DNA of 64,000 bases, from positions 310,001 to 374,000 of the forward strand of contig JARXAD010000013.1 of assembly GCA_029866025.1 (NCBI GenBank), in the 5' to 3' direction. Below, one piece after another: positions 1 through 9,246 of this stretch. The position numbers and the translations under genes were made by a program. Source of the DNA: Vampirovibrionales bacterium. Lineage in GTDB: Bacteria; Cyanobacteriota; Vampirovibrionia; Vampirovibrionales; Vampirovibrionaceae. The notes beneath the pieces were generated by a model, which ran no database searches, was not told the DNA's origin, and saw only the letters and a list, made by a program, of their open reading frames with translations. The first letter of the stretch is position 1, and every line of letters starts with the position of its first letter.

Positions 1-1
1 T

Positions 2-1957
2 CAAGAACCATTGTCTTTTTTGGTGCCTTTACCGGCGGGTTCTTTGGACACCCAGGCAACCGTGTTTGATGGCAGTTCGGTATTATCCTACCAAACTGTC
101 ACGGATGAAACCTCGGCCAACCCAATGGAAGAATCCACGCCGTTGCCGTTGGTGTTGTTAGCTACTACGCCGTTGCTTCCTCATGGCATGGGAACCAGCT
201 ACGTTACTCGCTCCACCAAAATGATGGGTGAGCGCACCCGTGAGCAGGATTTTTCTGTAAATAGCATTGAGACCAGCCTAGAAGAAACCACGATGCCAGA
301 AAACGATGCACCGCAGAGTGTGTCCGTAAATTCAACACCAGAAATGATGGCATCGTCTGGCCAACCCTCGAGTAGCGACTCGTTATCAACAGAGTTCATG
401 GAGAACGTGAAAGAACGGAATGTAAAGGACAAAATCGACAAGGATGAGAACACGGTTGCTGACGCTATGCCATCCATGGGTGTGTCATCTGATAACACAC
501 TTCAATCTGCCGTATTGGTCACGAGTAACCCTGCAAACATTTCTAGCAATGAGGCCAATACCATGGCAGCCATTGCTGCCCAGCAAGGTGTTGCGAATGC
601 CATGCCCATGATTCAATCGGCAGAGAGTGTTAAGCCCAACCGCACTCAAGAAGAGTCCCAAGGCGCTTTGGCGGTCTCGTCTTTGCCTTCGGCCTCCACC
701 GAGACCGCTTCTAAGCTCTTGTTGCCACCCGCACCGATAGAAACCAAGCCCGCTGTTGTGGAACACGAGCCTCCTCAGCCCTTTGTGATACCCATGGTGG
801 GTGACCCTATGAACCCCCCTGTATTAATTGATGCATCGGATAAAGAAGGGGGTAAAGAATCTCTAATGCGTCAAGGTTCGGTGGGTGCTCCAACGTCAGA
901 GCAAACCATGGCCTTAGCAGAATCGGTGTCGTTGGAGGCGTCTCCCCCGCGCTCTGATGCGGTAGGCGTGCGACGATTGTTGGATAGCCGTGGAACCTTT
1001 GAAATGACCAACGTTATGGGTTCATCCTCTCGTGACAAACATTGGGGTGGCGAGTCCATGACTGTTCAGAATCATGGGCAAACGAGCAATTCCCCAAGTT
1101 TGGTCGTAGGAAAACCTCTAACCGTCACAGACATCACAGGTGGCATTGCAGCGGTAAACGTTTCAATGGCTGGAGCCTCTGGTGCTGCTTTTAGCGAAGC
1201 CCGTGGTGATCAGCCGACTGACGATATCGGTATAAATACCATGGGGGCCATGAGTTCTTCTCAAGGGGTATTGGGCGGTTTTTCGCCTTTGTCAGACGTG
1301 GCCAAAAATGTAGTGTCTCAAGTAGTGGATGGAACGGTACAGGCCCATTTGGATAGTCCCACGCCGGCCCGTCCCACACAAGTCAGTTTGATTTTAAATC
1401 CAGAGCATTTGGGAAGCGTGCGGGTACAGTTAACAGCCAATCCACCCGGTGGCCCTGATGCAGGAGCCATTCAGGCGCGCTTTATTGTGTCCACGCCAGA
1501 AGCCCAAACGTTGCTTACCCAACAGTTGGAGTCTTTAAGCCACCGACTCGAATCTCAAAACGTCAAGCTGGATCGTATCCACATTATTTTGGCTCCCGAC
1601 GGTGTCAGTGCCTCTCAAAGCAGTAGCAGTTCTACCGGCAGTGGCTTGTTTCAATCGGGCGATCAATCGGCACAATCGGGCAGCCAAGGAAATAACCCAG
1701 GTTCTCAGCAAGGTCCGTCGTATCAAGAACAAGCGGATCGTCAGCAATGGTTCCAACAATTGGCGGGTGGCTTTCAGGGGCAAGGGCACCCGAATCATTC
1801 GGGGAATCCTCATTCCTTATACGCCTCTCCACCAAAAGGCTTATCCCCCTCTGGCATCCCCTTAATAGAGGGGGGTCAAAGGGCTCAAAGTCCATCATCA
1901 GGCGGAGTCGATCACCGCATTGCATCGGGTACAACAAACATAAGCCTACTGATTTAA
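2..1957 (+). CDS. fliK: Flagellar hook-length control protein FliK, 5'-truncated by the window edge
   Basis: The frame is open to the first bases of the window, so the true start lies upstream. The long N-terminal part is low-complexity and rich in Ser, Thr, Ala and Pro, as is normal for the FliK ruler region. The folded C-terminal domain (about residues 445-540 of the visible part) has the Flg_hook pattern, including LNPEHLGSVRVQLT followed by the helix QTLLTQQLESLSHRLESQNV. FliK is secreted during hook assembly and switches export specificity through FlhB. The tail is rich in Ser, Gln and Gly. The gene lies 127 nt upstream of flgD and then flgE, the usual hook operon order. The assignment is confident, although the N-terminus is not visible. 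Confidence 0.88.
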   Translation, partial: QEPLSFLVPLPAGSLDTQATVFDGSSVLSYQTVTDETSANPMEESTPLPLVLLATTPLLPHGMGTSYVTRSTKMMGERTREQDFSVNSIETSLEETTMPENDAPQSVSVNSTPEMMASSGQPSSSDSLSTEFMENVKERNVKDKIDKDENTVADAMPSMGVSSDNTLQSAVLVTSNPANISSNEANTMAAIAAQQGVANAMPMIQSAESVKPNRTQEESQGALAVSSLPSASTETASKLLLPPAPIETKPAVVEHEPPQPFVIPMVGDPMNPPVLIDASDKEGGKESLMRQGSVGAPTSEQTMALAESVSLEASPPRSDAVGVRRLLDSRGTFEMTNVMGSSSRDKHWGGESMTVQNHGQTSNSPSLVVGKPLTVTDITGGIAAVNVSMAGASGAAFSEARGDQPTDDIGINTMGAMSSSQGVLGGFSPLSDVAKNVVSQVVDGTVQAHLDSPTPARPTQVSLILNPEHLGSVRVQLTANPPGGPDAGAIQARFIVSTPEAQTLLTQQLESLSHRLESQNVKLDRIHIILAPDGVSASQSSSSSTGSGLFQSGDQSAQSGSQGNNPGSQQGPSYQEQADRQQWFQQLAGGFQGQGHPNHSGNPHSLYASPPKGLSPSGIPLIEGGQRAQSPSSGGVDHRIASGTTNISLLI

Positions 1958-2084
1958 CCAATGGTTCTAAGCGAGTGGTTTCGCAAAACAGAAAACAAAT
2001 AACGTAAATAAATAACGCAAGAGAGATCTGGTTCCCTATCGTGTTCAAATCCCTGCCTCAGGGTGCATTAAGGACGATGCCTGT

Positions 2085-2531
2085 ATGAGCTCCGTGCAAA
2101 GCATTTTAACAAACTTGCAAAACAACACCGCTGCGGTGCAATTTCAGCAGGGCCAAAAAAATGTAGCGGCGGGTAATACCGAATTGGATTCCAATGCCTT
2201 TTTAAACCTCATGCTCATTCAGCTACGCAACCAAGACCCGACCAATCCCATGGACAGCAGCGCCTTCTTACAACAGCAAGCCGCCTTTACCCAAATTCAA
2301 AAACTAGATACGTTAACCACTGCCGTACAGCAAGGCAATCAGTTGGCCAATGCCAGCAGTTTGGTGGGTAAAAACGTGCTTATTACCGATGGCCAAGGTA
2401 ACAACAGTACCATTAGGGTGGATAGTGTGGTGCTGGATGATCGAAATCAGCTTGCCTTGCGTTCGGGCGGCAGCATTTACACCACCAACCAAATTTTAGA
2501 AATTTATGGCGGTACCCCCAGTACCCCTTAA
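2085..2531 (+). CDS. flgD: Flagellar hook assembly (cap) protein FlgD, short form
   Basis: This 148-residue protein matches the conserved FlgD N-terminal region: NAFLNLMLIQLRNQDPTNPM followed by FLQQQAAFTQIQKLDTL. FlgD caps the growing hook and is needed for FlgE polymerisation. The protein ends soon after a short beta-rich segment (SLVGKNVLITDGQGN), so most of the Ig/tudor-like C-terminal part of longer FlgD proteins is missing. Short FlgDs of this kind occur in many bacteria. An AAGGA sequence sits about 10 nt before the ATG. It lies between fliK and flgE on the same strand and is probably co-transcribed with them. Confidence 0.92.
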   Translation: MSSVQSILTNLQNNTAAVQFQQGQKNVAAGNTELDSNAFLNLMLIQLRNQDPTNPMDSSAFLQQQAAFTQIQKLDTLTTAVQQGNQLANASSLVGKNVLITDGQGNNSTIRVDSVVLDDRNQLALRSGGSIYTTNQILEIYGGTPSTP

Positions 2532-2652
2532 TCGTCTTTGTTAGTCCTTCCTTCGTGTCGGTCGATGTGGTTATCGCCTTTGCCACGAAAGGTTTAAACC
2601 CAACCCAACTATTTACCGTGTGTAGTCCTCAGAGAGAGACAGGAGCCCTTCA

Positions 2653-3816
2653 ATGACTCTTTATTCCAGCGTTGCCGGTGTGCGTGCCAACCAAACCCGG
2701 TTGGATGTTATTGCCAACAACATTGCCAACATGAACACCACCGCCTTTAAAAGTGGGGATGTTCGATTCTCCGCCTTGTTCTCTCAAACACTCAGTGGTG
2801 GTAGTGCGCCCGGTGGCGGCTTGGGGGGGACCAACCCACAGCAAGTCGGCAGTGGGGTTATGGTGTCGGATATTTCCACCAACTTTGCCCAGGGCGGTAC
2901 GCAATTTACGGGCCGCAATACCGATTTGCAAATTGCTGGCAACGGATTTTTCTCGTTGATTGATGGGAACAGCACCAAACTAACACGTGCGGGTAACTTT
3001 ACGCTGGATTCCAATGGCAACATGGTGGCCGCCAATGGTATGAAAGTGCAGGGTACTTCCCAAACCAGTGGTACCACCTCCACAACCGTTGAGCCTATTT
3101 ACATCCCCACCGAATTGCAAATTGCCAAAGATTTATCGGCAACAGGCGTGATTGTCGGCACCTTTTTAGGCTCTGCAGCCACACCGGCAGCTTCGTGGTT
3201 GCCTGCTACCACAGCGCTTACGGCCGGTGCCGCCAGCCGTACCACTGAATCCGTAAAATTGGTGAGCTTTTCTATTGGCAATACGGGTGCAATTACCGCT
3301 ACGTATTCCAATGGTGATCGTCTCACTGTTCGCGAAGATCCCAATACCGTGGTGGCGGGTACCCCTTCTGCCACACGTTTGGAATTTGTTCACTTGCCTG
3401 CCGAAGGTGGCGCCTTGGGATCGGATAACGATGCCAACGGTGTGTCTAACGTGGCAACCGATTTAGGCCGTGTGAGCCAACTAGCCGGTACCCCTGTGTT
3501 TACCGCCACCAATGGTGGTACAGCGATGCAAGGGATGAATTTTAACCTGCAAACCGTTACCGTTACCAACCCCATGGGCTTACTGTACGAAGGTAACAAC
3601 AACTACAGCTTGGGCGCTAACACGGGTAACACCTTTTACGGTGCCCCAGGTAACGAAAACCGTGGCGGCTTGCAAAGTGGCGCCTTGGAAAGCAGCAACG
3701 TGGATATGGCCGCAGAATTCACCAACATGATTCTGTCTCAGAGGGCCATTGAAGCCAGCAGTAAAACCATCTCCATCCAAAGCTCCGTTCTTCAATCCAT
3801 CCTTCAAATCCAATAA
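2653..3816 (+). CDS. flgE: Flagellar hook protein FlgE
   Basis: The 387-residue product has both terminal signatures of axial rod/hook proteins. The N-terminus has SVAGVRANQTRLDVIANNIAN followed by NTTAFKSGDVRFS. The C-terminus has LESSNVDMAAEFTNMILSQR followed by a heptad-rich helix. These ends form the coiled-coil core of the hook tube, and the middle is a variable beta-rich surface region. The size fits a small FlgE. An AGGAG ribosome site lies about 9 nt before the ATG. It is the last gene of the fliK-flgD-flgE group. A distal rod protein (FlgG) is less likely because of the neighbouring fliK and flgD. Confidence 0.92.
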   Translation: MTLYSSVAGVRANQTRLDVIANNIANMNTTAFKSGDVRFSALFSQTLSGGSAPGGGLGGTNPQQVGSGVMVSDISTNFAQGGTQFTGRNTDLQIAGNGFFSLIDGNSTKLTRAGNFTLDSNGNMVAANGMKVQGTSQTSGTTSTTVEPIYIPTELQIAKDLSATGVIVGTFLGSAATPAASWLPATTALTAGAASRTTESVKLVSFSIGNTGAITATYSNGDRLTVREDPNTVVAGTPSATRLEFVHLPAEGGALGSDNDANGVSNVATDLGRVSQLAGTPVFTATNGGTAMQGMNFNLQTVTVTNPMGLLYEGNNNYSLGANTGNTFYGAPGNENRGGLQSGALESSNVDMAAEFTNMILSQRAIEASSKTISIQSSVLQSILQIQ

Positions 3817-4086
3817 GCCCAAGGGCCCCTTGATAAGGTGGTAACGTTGGCGTAAACATTCCTAAATAAGGCTTGCGCCAATCACCTATTCCTAGGCTGC
3901 AATTCAATGGCTTTATTAATGCCATTTGCCCAAATTTGCAAAGCCCATCATTACCAACATCACCCCTTCAAAGCAGCGCTCAGCCTTGCCTTAAAACGGT
4001 CTCGGCTGCAGCGCTTTTTCTTTGCTCCCCAAGGGGGCTTTTAAAGGGATTGATACTTAAGGGGTATATAAAAAATGAAGAAACGT

Positions 4087-4476
4087 TTACTCGGCCCAAG
4101 CGCGCCAACCACCGGCTAGCGATAACACGTTGCTATAGCCCATCTGTTGGGCCGTATCCGCCGCTAAGGCAGAGCGGCTACCGCCGCCGCAATACAGCAC
4201 CACTGTAGCGTCTTGATCCACCACTACGTCATCCAAGGCCAGCTCCAATAAGCCGCGAGGGATGGAAACAGCCCCCTCAATATGACCTTCGCCATAATCG
4301 CTGGGTTCGCGCACGTCAATGAGGGTAAAAGCCTTGCCGTTGGCTTGCCACTCCTTTAACTGAGGAATCGTCAATTCTTGGATGCGTGTTTTGGCATCGG
4401 CCACCAGCTGGGCAAAGCGTTTGCCTTTGCGGCTGGTTGTTGTTGGGGCGGCTGGCAGGGCGCAGGCGTCAGTCAT
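4087..4476 (-). CDS. Rhodanese-domain protein (single domain)
   Basis: This 129-residue protein has one rhodanese domain: LIDVREPSDYGEGHIEGAVS, then the active-site loop VVLYCGGGSRSALAA with the persulfide-forming Cys, and the C-terminal GGWRAWAE typical of the family. The first 30 residues are a short basic extension. It is probably a cytoplasmic sulfur carrier or thiosulfate:acceptor sulfurtransferase, but the substrate cannot be told from sequence. An AAGGA lies upstream of the ATG. It follows the mscS-like gene on the same strand with 48 nt between them, so the two may be co-transcribed. Confidence 0.85.
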   Translation of the reverse strand: MTDACALPAAPTTTSRKGKRFAQLVADAKTRIQELTIPQLKEWQANGKAFTLIDVREPSDYGEGHIEGAVSIPRGLLELALDDVVVDQDATVVLYCGGGSRSALAADTAQQMGYSNVLSLAGGWRAWAE

Positions 4477-4524
4477 GGCTGTGGGGGATCCTTATTTCAA
4501 CAGTAAAAGCATCGACGTCCTTAT

Positions 4525-5706
4525 TTAATCAGAAACAGAAGCGGCAACGGCGGCGCGAGAAGCTGTGGGTGCGGGGTGAGCTAGCTCAACGTTGTTGGTG
4601 TGTAACGCAGCCAAAATGCCAAGGTTTACCGCTTGTTGGCAGTGAGTAAAATCAATAAATTCGGGGGAAGTAACGAAAAAAACCAGTTCATACTCAAGCC
4701 CGTATTCGCCCAGTTTTTTAAGGAACGCCCGCTCAAATCGGCATTGGGGTACCGCCTCTACCACGGCTTGCATCCACCCAGGAATATGCACCAATAGGTC
4801 TTGAGGGGTTTCGTAGTCAATGAGCACCAGCATGACGTGGCGACGTTCTTTGAGGGGCCTATAGTTTTTTACTCGGCTACCCAGTAAATCGCTATTGGCA
4901 AACACCAACTGTTCACCGTTGATGCTTTTAAGGCGGGTGGTTTTTAAACCAATGTGTTCGACGGTGCCTTCAAACGTACCCACCGCAATGGAATCTCCCA
5001 CCACGAAGGGTTTATCCACTGCAATGGCAAAGGCGGCAAACAAATCTCCCAAAATATTTTGCACGGCCAGTGCTACCGCAATGCCCCCAATGCCTAAGCC
5101 TGTTACCAAGGTGGCTATATTAATGCCAAACAATTGCAAAATGCCCAGCAGCACCACGGTCCACACCAATATTTGGCCCACAAAAGCAGCGGGCCCTTCC
5201 AGTGTTTTTAACATCACGCGGTCTTTGGGTTCGGTTTTGCTATTAATATATTGTTGTAAGCTAAAAAACCAAATGGAGCGTCCCCAAAACCCCGCCTGTA
5301 GTAACACAATAACCCCCAGTACCAACTTAAGGGCTTTACGCCAGGGCAACGGTAAGTGCAATTGAATCAGTGGTGTTAAGAGAAGGGCAATATCCAGCGC
5401 CACAAGTAACAGTGTTAGTGTGTGGGTTTGGCGAAGTAATCGGGCTAAAAAGTACCGCCAGGGGTGGTTGGGGTTGGTTTTAGAGTACTTGCCGGGGGCA
5501 CCTTCCAATCGGCGCGTGGCCCATAGCGTCAATTGACCCAATCCGGTCCACAGCAGTAAGGCTAAAATGGCTACCGTTAGCCACGGGAAGGCTTGAGGAA
5601 AAACCTTGACGGCGCTAGTGGTGATAGGAGAAATAAGGGTATTTGGCCAAAAGTCCATAAGAGTAAACGGCTCCAGCGAAGGGGTTCTAAGGGGTAAGCG
5701 TATCAC
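4525..5706 (-). CDS. MscS-family mechanosensitive ion channel
   Basis: This membrane protein of up to 393 residues has several N-terminal hydrophobic segments (about 40-60, 95-115 and 125-150). The conserved pore helix and beta domain of MscS follow: GLGIGGIAVALAVQNILGDL, then DKPFVVGDSIAVG and FANSDLLGSRVKNY. Such channels release osmolytes on hypo-osmotic shock. The listed start is a GTG. A downstream ATG at 5658 (MDFWPN) is an alternative, and neither has a convincing ribosome site. The C-terminal cytoplasmic part is short. The rhodanese gene follows downstream and a divergent EF-hand gene lies upstream. Confidence 0.88.
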   Translation of the reverse strand: MIRLPLRTPSLEPFTLMDFWPNTLISPITTSAVKVFPQAFPWLTVAILALLLWTGLGQLTLWATRRLEGAPGKYSKTNPNHPWRYFLARLLRQTHTLTLLLVALDIALLLTPLIQLHLPLPWRKALKLVLGVIVLLQAGFWGRSIWFFSLQQYINSKTEPKDRVMLKTLEGPAAFVGQILVWTVVLLGILQLFGINIATLVTGLGIGGIAVALAVQNILGDLFAAFAIAVDKPFVVGDSIAVGTFEGTVEHIGLKTTRLKSINGEQLVFANSDLLGSRVKNYRPLKERRHVMLVLIDYETPQDLLVHIPGWMQAVVEAVPQCRFERAFLKKLGEYGLEYELVFFVTSPEFIDFTHCQQAVNLGILAALHTNNVELAHPAPTASRAAVAASVSD

Positions 5707-5926
5707 GTAACCAACCCTAGGCTAGTAGAAAATTCATACGATTGCTTTGTGAGGGCGTTTACAACAAGGCTTTGTTCCTAGTTTTTTAGTGGGGCTGAGT
5801 ATATAATAAAGATATGTAACAAAGCTTTTGAAATTTAGAAATTATTAGCAATTTATATCTTAAGGATGTTTTTATAATGATACAGGGTTTAATCCCACGA
5901 TGCTCTTATCAAGAGGAATCCATCTC

Positions 5927-6505
5927 ATGGTCTCATGGAACAGCTCCCCCTATTCTCAGCCCTACGATCAGCCCCGCTATCCTTCGGTGGATGACCGTAG
6001 CGTGGATACCAATCAAGCCATTGCCCATGCCGCCCGTTACGATGCTAACCAAGACGGCGTGCTCGACCGTTTTGAAATTAATTTGGCTGCCAAAGCTGCC
6101 GAGCGCATCGATCAAAGCTTGGCCGAGTTGTTTCACACCTTTAACAGCGGTGGTAAAGATTGCAGGGGCTTATTGCCTGACGCCAACAATAACAACGCCT
6201 TGGATTTAAGCGAGCTGGTGGACCTAGCCAACCAAGTTGATGAGGGTGGCCCTACACCTTATTCACGTATTTCCGTTGGCGACTTTAAAAAAGGCTTTCC
6301 CGGTCAAACCGTGGATGGCGGTAATGATGTGTACCCCGGTCAAAACAATTCGTCTCAAGGTGGTATGCAGCAAATGGTGATGAAGCTGGTGATGGCCTTA
6401 TTGCAAATGCTCATTCAGCCTCAGCAGCAAGATTCATATCAACGCCAACCGGCTTACTCCCCCATGGCTTCCTATGGTAACGATCCCTTTGCTGGCTTGT
6501 ATTAA
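5927..6505 (+). CDS. EF-hand calcium-binding protein (paralogue 1)
   Basis: This 192-residue protein has two EF-hand loops. Loop D39-E50 (DANQDGVLDRFE) is fully canonical, and D85-E96 (DANNNNALDLSE) keeps the ligand spacing but lacks the central Gly. A DFKKGFPGQ motif follows at about residue 110, then a Met/Leu-rich amphipathic stretch (MQQMVMKLVMALLQML) and a Gln/Tyr/Pro-rich tail. No signal peptide is evident. I chose the ATG at 5927 because AGAGGAA lies 10 nt before it; an earlier ATG at 5900 has no such site. It is paralogous to the next gene in domain order and DFKK motif. The function is unknown. Confidence 0.82.
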   Translation: MVSWNSSPYSQPYDQPRYPSVDDRSVDTNQAIAHAARYDANQDGVLDRFEINLAAKAAERIDQSLAELFHTFNSGGKDCRGLLPDANNNNALDLSELVDLANQVDEGGPTPYSRISVGDFKKGFPGQTVDGGNDVYPGQNNSSQGGMQQMVMKLVMALLQMLIQPQQQDSYQRQPAYSPMASYGNDPFAGLY

Positions 6506-6877
6506 TTCGCCTCAATTTTTCTATTAATTTCATGACCCCATTAACTAGCTCACTCCTTATTTATTTTTCCACTCCCCTCCCCCTTAATCGCGCTCAACTT
6601 TTTCAGGTTGGGCGTTTTTTATTGGCAGCCAAGGCTGTTATCGATTTTTATGCATCACTTGAGCAGTTCATTGTAAGCGGGCGGAATCTAAAAAATTTCT
6701 TAAAGATAGGGTTTTTATATCGATTTTTGGCAATCCTGCCTTTTTGTTTGTTTTTATTATTTCAGAGAGAAACAACACACGAAGCACGTAAGCCGCACCA
6801 GGCAAACAGTGGCCTTTCGTTCTGTTGCCAATAAATGTTTGTAGCAAAAAACACACCACGAGGTTGAGAGAGAGATT
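6506..6877. other. Intergenic region between the two EF-hand genes
   Basis: No credible coding sequence lies in these 372 nt. The left part holds the intrinsic terminator listed at 6591-6620. The right part is AT-rich with no clear -35/-10 pair and ends in a purine-rich GAGAGAGA tract just before the ATG of the second EF-hand gene. Confidence 0.6.
6591..6620 (+). terminator. Intrinsic terminator after EF-hand gene 1
   Basis: An 8-bp stem (CGCTCAAC paired with GTTGGGCG, one G-T wobble) encloses an 8-nt loop and is followed directly by six T residues. It lies 86 nt after the stop codon. Confidence 0.75.
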
Positions 6878-7705
6878 ATGGTTAGCAACAACACCCAACA
6901 ATACGCCCCTTACAAAACCTATCAACAATCCACGGGTAACAAACCCACTACCAACAATTACAAGCCCCCCGTTAACAATAACAACAGCTATAACCCTCTC
7001 CCCAAAAAAGTACACCCAATGGCTGGTGCCGGACAGTCGGGTTTACCCTACAACGGTGGTTATGCTAAACCCAAAACACCGACCCCCGGCTGCATTAATA
7101 CTGATACTGCCATTGCCTGGGCTAAAAAATACGATGCCGATAACAATGGCGGCTTAACCAAAGTTGAAATTGAGACGACCGCCAAGTCTGCCGAAAAGCA
7201 TGGCGAAAAAGATTTGTCTGAGTTTTTTAATACCTTTATCTACGGCGGTAAAGATAAAACTGGCTTTAAATACGATCCCAATGGCGATCGGATATTAAAC
7301 TTCCACGAAATTGCCAGCTTGGCCGGTAAAGACGGTTATGCCAACGGCATTGTGCCGGAAGACTTTAAAAAAGCCGACCCCAGCCAATTTCAGCAAGGCG
7401 GCAATGAGATTCCTGGCGGCTACCACCCTGGTGTGAACGGGCCTTACAACAACAATAATTCTCAATACCCCCAGCCGTCTAAGTATCCTGCGCCGCAGCA
7501 GCCCTATGGCAACACGGCGTACAATGCCCCCACCCATTACAATCAGTCCTACCCACAACCCGCCATTTGTCCACCTCCGGTGCGCAAACCTGTGGTAAAC
7601 CATTGTGCTCCTAAGCCTTGCGGCGGTGGTTACGGTGGTGGTCAAAAAAATCAACAGCTCATTCAAGTGCTCATGAAGTTCCTCATGTCCATGAAGAGCC
7701 ACTAG
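6878..7705 (+). CDS. EF-hand calcium-binding protein with Asn/Pro/Tyr-rich arms (paralogue 2)
   Basis: This 275-residue protein has two EF-hand loops at D86-E97 (DADNNGGLTKVE) and D133-E144 (DPNGDRILNFHE). They are flanked by a disordered N-terminal arm rich in Asn, Pro and Tyr and a C-terminal arm rich in Pro, Gln, Tyr and Asn. The spacing between loops, the GGKDK linker and the DFKKADPSQF motif match paralogue 1, and the C-terminus also ends in a Met/Leu helix (LIQVLMKFLMSM). There is no signal peptide. Only a weak purine-rich site precedes the ATG. It is probably a duplication of the upstream gene. The partner and function are unknown. Confidence 0.82.
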   Translation: MVSNNTQQYAPYKTYQQSTGNKPTTNNYKPPVNNNNSYNPLPKKVHPMAGAGQSGLPYNGGYAKPKTPTPGCINTDTAIAWAKKYDADNNGGLTKVEIETTAKSAEKHGEKDLSEFFNTFIYGGKDKTGFKYDPNGDRILNFHEIASLAGKDGYANGIVPEDFKKADPSQFQQGGNEIPGGYHPGVNGPYNNNNSQYPQPSKYPAPQQPYGNTAYNAPTHYNQSYPQPAICPPPVRKPVVNHCAPKPCGGGYGGGQKNQQLIQVLMKFLMSMKSH

Positions 7706-7740
7706 TGACTTAGTTATTGCGTTTTCTCTCAAACAAACCC

Positions 7741-7800
7741 CAAGGGGCTCTCTCCCCTTGCCAAAAGCCTGCCTTGTGATGGATCACGGGGCAGGCTTTT
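7741..7800. terminator. Double hairpin terminator between convergent genes
   Basis: Two hairpins sit side by side. The first, 7741-7760, has a perfect 7-bp stem (CAAGGGG/CCCCTTG). The second, 7763-7800, has an 11-bp stem (AAAAGCCTGCC/GGCAGGCTTTT) with an inner GTGAT/ATCAC extension. The A- and T-flanked second stem can act on both strands, which suits the convergent arrangement. Confidence 0.8.
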
Positions 7801-7825
7801 GAGTGTTTAATGCGGTGGGGTGGGG

Positions 7826-8326
7826 TTATTGTTTGCCTTTAAACCACTGTAGATACTGTTCCATGTTGGATTTAAGGGTCTCTTTGTTGGCCACACTTTT
7901 TTTAAGTGAGTTCTTCCATAGGTTCACCTCATGGGATTGGTCATTGTTACAAAGGATTTCTGACTTTTTCTGTGACGATCCCGCGTAAGAGCTAATATTA
8001 ATCTTCCCATCATCAAATAGATTAAAAGAATTCACGCAGCGTAAATCTTTAGCGGATTCGTTGTTGCTACCGTTATCAATAAAAATGGCCATGTTGTGTG
8101 TTTTATTTTCAATGACAACATGATAGTACCCATTTTTATCCAACTCTGCTTCAATCTGTGTACCATCAGTATAGGTTACAAGGGTGTGTTTCGCCCCAAT
8201 GTCGTCTACCCAACTTTCCCGCATCTCTTTTCCTGCTTTGTCTACTTGTACTTTTTTACCGGCGGTGTATTGTTTGGCCGCCGCGTTTACTAAGGCCACG
8301 TCTTTACCAATTCTGTAATCAACCAT
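7826..8326 (-). CDS. Conserved-looking hypothetical protein, 166 residues
   Basis: I do not recognise the family. The protein is soluble and mixed alpha/beta, with no signal peptide or membrane segment. Its middle part (TLVTYTDGTQIEAELDKNGY, then VVIENKTHNMAIFI) looks like a small antiparallel beta sheet. The C-terminus is a Lys-rich helix. An upstream in-frame ATG (8341) overlaps the ribosome site itself: GGAGG lies 8 nt before the ATG at 8326, so I place the start there (MVDYRIGKDV). It is a single-gene unit, convergent with the EF-hand gene and divergent from the YkgJ-type gene. Confidence 0.7.
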   Translation of the reverse strand: MVDYRIGKDVALVNAAAKQYTAGKKVQVDKAGKEMRESWVDDIGAKHTLVTYTDGTQIEAELDKNGYYHVVIENKTHNMAIFIDNGSNNESAKDLRCVNSFNLFDDGKINISSYAGSSQKKSEILCNNDQSHEVNLWKNSLKKSVANKETLKSNMEQYLQWFKGKQ

Positions 8327-8511
8327 AGTGTTTTCCTCCATACTTGTTATTGGTTACACACAATGCAATGCTTAGCCTTAAGTAAGGGTTAACGCATCTG
8401 TAGGCATAAAAACAAAATATGTTATAAAAACAATATTTTATTAACTTATTGTTACCATATTCTCATCCTTCAGTGGATGACGAACAGTGCAAAGCCTGAT
8501 AGTGTGAGGGA

Positions 8512-9228
8512 ATGCCTACAACGGATGTTTACCCTGAAAAAGCCGCCATGCGGCCTGCGCCTCAGCCCCAAAACGCTTTTGAGCGCCAGTTTAACCTGCC
8601 GCGCCCCAAGTGCTGTAGCACGGGCGATTGCTGCAAAGGGGTCTCTCCCAGTACCCCCACACGGGTGCTAAAACAACGGCTGGCAGAAAAGCAGGCCTGT
8701 GGGGATACGGATGACTTTGCCGCCACCTTTTTTAGCATCATGCGGCCTTATGATACCCACCAAGCCGCCCATGCCGAAGTGCCCGGTGTGGTAGCAGCCA
8801 CCTTGGCAGCAGCCCAAAAAAATCCCGCTTTTGAAAACGACGAAGCCGACGTGATTTTTTACCGGTGCAAATTTTTGCAGGCGGATAACCGCTGTGGCGT
8901 CCACGAAGACCGACCCGATTTTTGCCGCGATTACCCCGATACCCCTTTTTTAGTAATGGCCCCCAACTGTGCTTACCTGCCTTGGGCCAAGGCGTGCAAG
9001 GCCCAATATGCCCAACTCCAAGTCGATGCTACCGAATCCGCTGAAGCCTTACACACCCTAAAAACCTTGCAGCAACATAGCCAATCCGGGTCTTCCCTCA
9101 CCGCCGAATGGCTAACCGACACCTTGACCACCGACGAGCAACATACCCTGCTGGATGCTAACTGGCCGTGGATCATCGCCCTCACGCGCTTGTGGGTAGG
9201 CTCCCCCATGGGCAACTTGTGGTTCTAG
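8512..9228 (+). CDS. YkgJ-family cysteine-cluster protein
   Basis: The 238-residue protein has the pattern of the zinc/iron-chelating Cys-cluster family (YkgJ, PF03692-like). It has CCSTGDCCKG near residue 34, then YRCKFLQADNRCGVHEDRPDFCRDYP near residue 120. The eight Cys of these two blocks probably bind a metal or Fe-S cluster. The biochemical role of the family is poorly known. The C-terminal 70 residues (after CKAQYAQLQ) are a helical extension without obvious motifs. The ATG has no strong ribosome site. A terminator overlaps the stop codon. It stands alone, transcribed away from the neighbouring unknown gene. Confidence 0.8.
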   Translation: MPTTDVYPEKAAMRPAPQPQNAFERQFNLPRPKCCSTGDCCKGVSPSTPTRVLKQRLAEKQACGDTDDFAATFFSIMRPYDTHQAAHAEVPGVVAATLAAAQKNPAFENDEADVIFYRCKFLQADNRCGVHEDRPDFCRDYPDTPFLVMAPNCAYLPWAKACKAQYAQLQVDATESAEALHTLKTLQQHSQSGSSLTAEWLTDTLTTDEQHTLLDANWPWIIALTRLWVGSPMGNLWF

Positions 9229-9246
9229 CGTCGAACGACGCTTTAT
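9227..9246 (+). terminator. Terminator overlapping the stop of the YkgJ-type gene
   Basis: A perfect 7-bp inverted repeat (AGCGTCG/CGACGCT) starts inside the TAG stop codon and is followed by TTTAT. The T-run is short, so its strength is uncertain. Confidence 0.5.

Noticed and set aside
3873..4208. 111-codon rightward frame after flgE
   Set aside because: It runs antisense through the rhodanese gene and has no ribosome site.
5802..5807. TATAAT -10 box before the first EF-hand gene
   Set aside because: No -35-like hexamer at suitable spacing, so I did not call a promoter.
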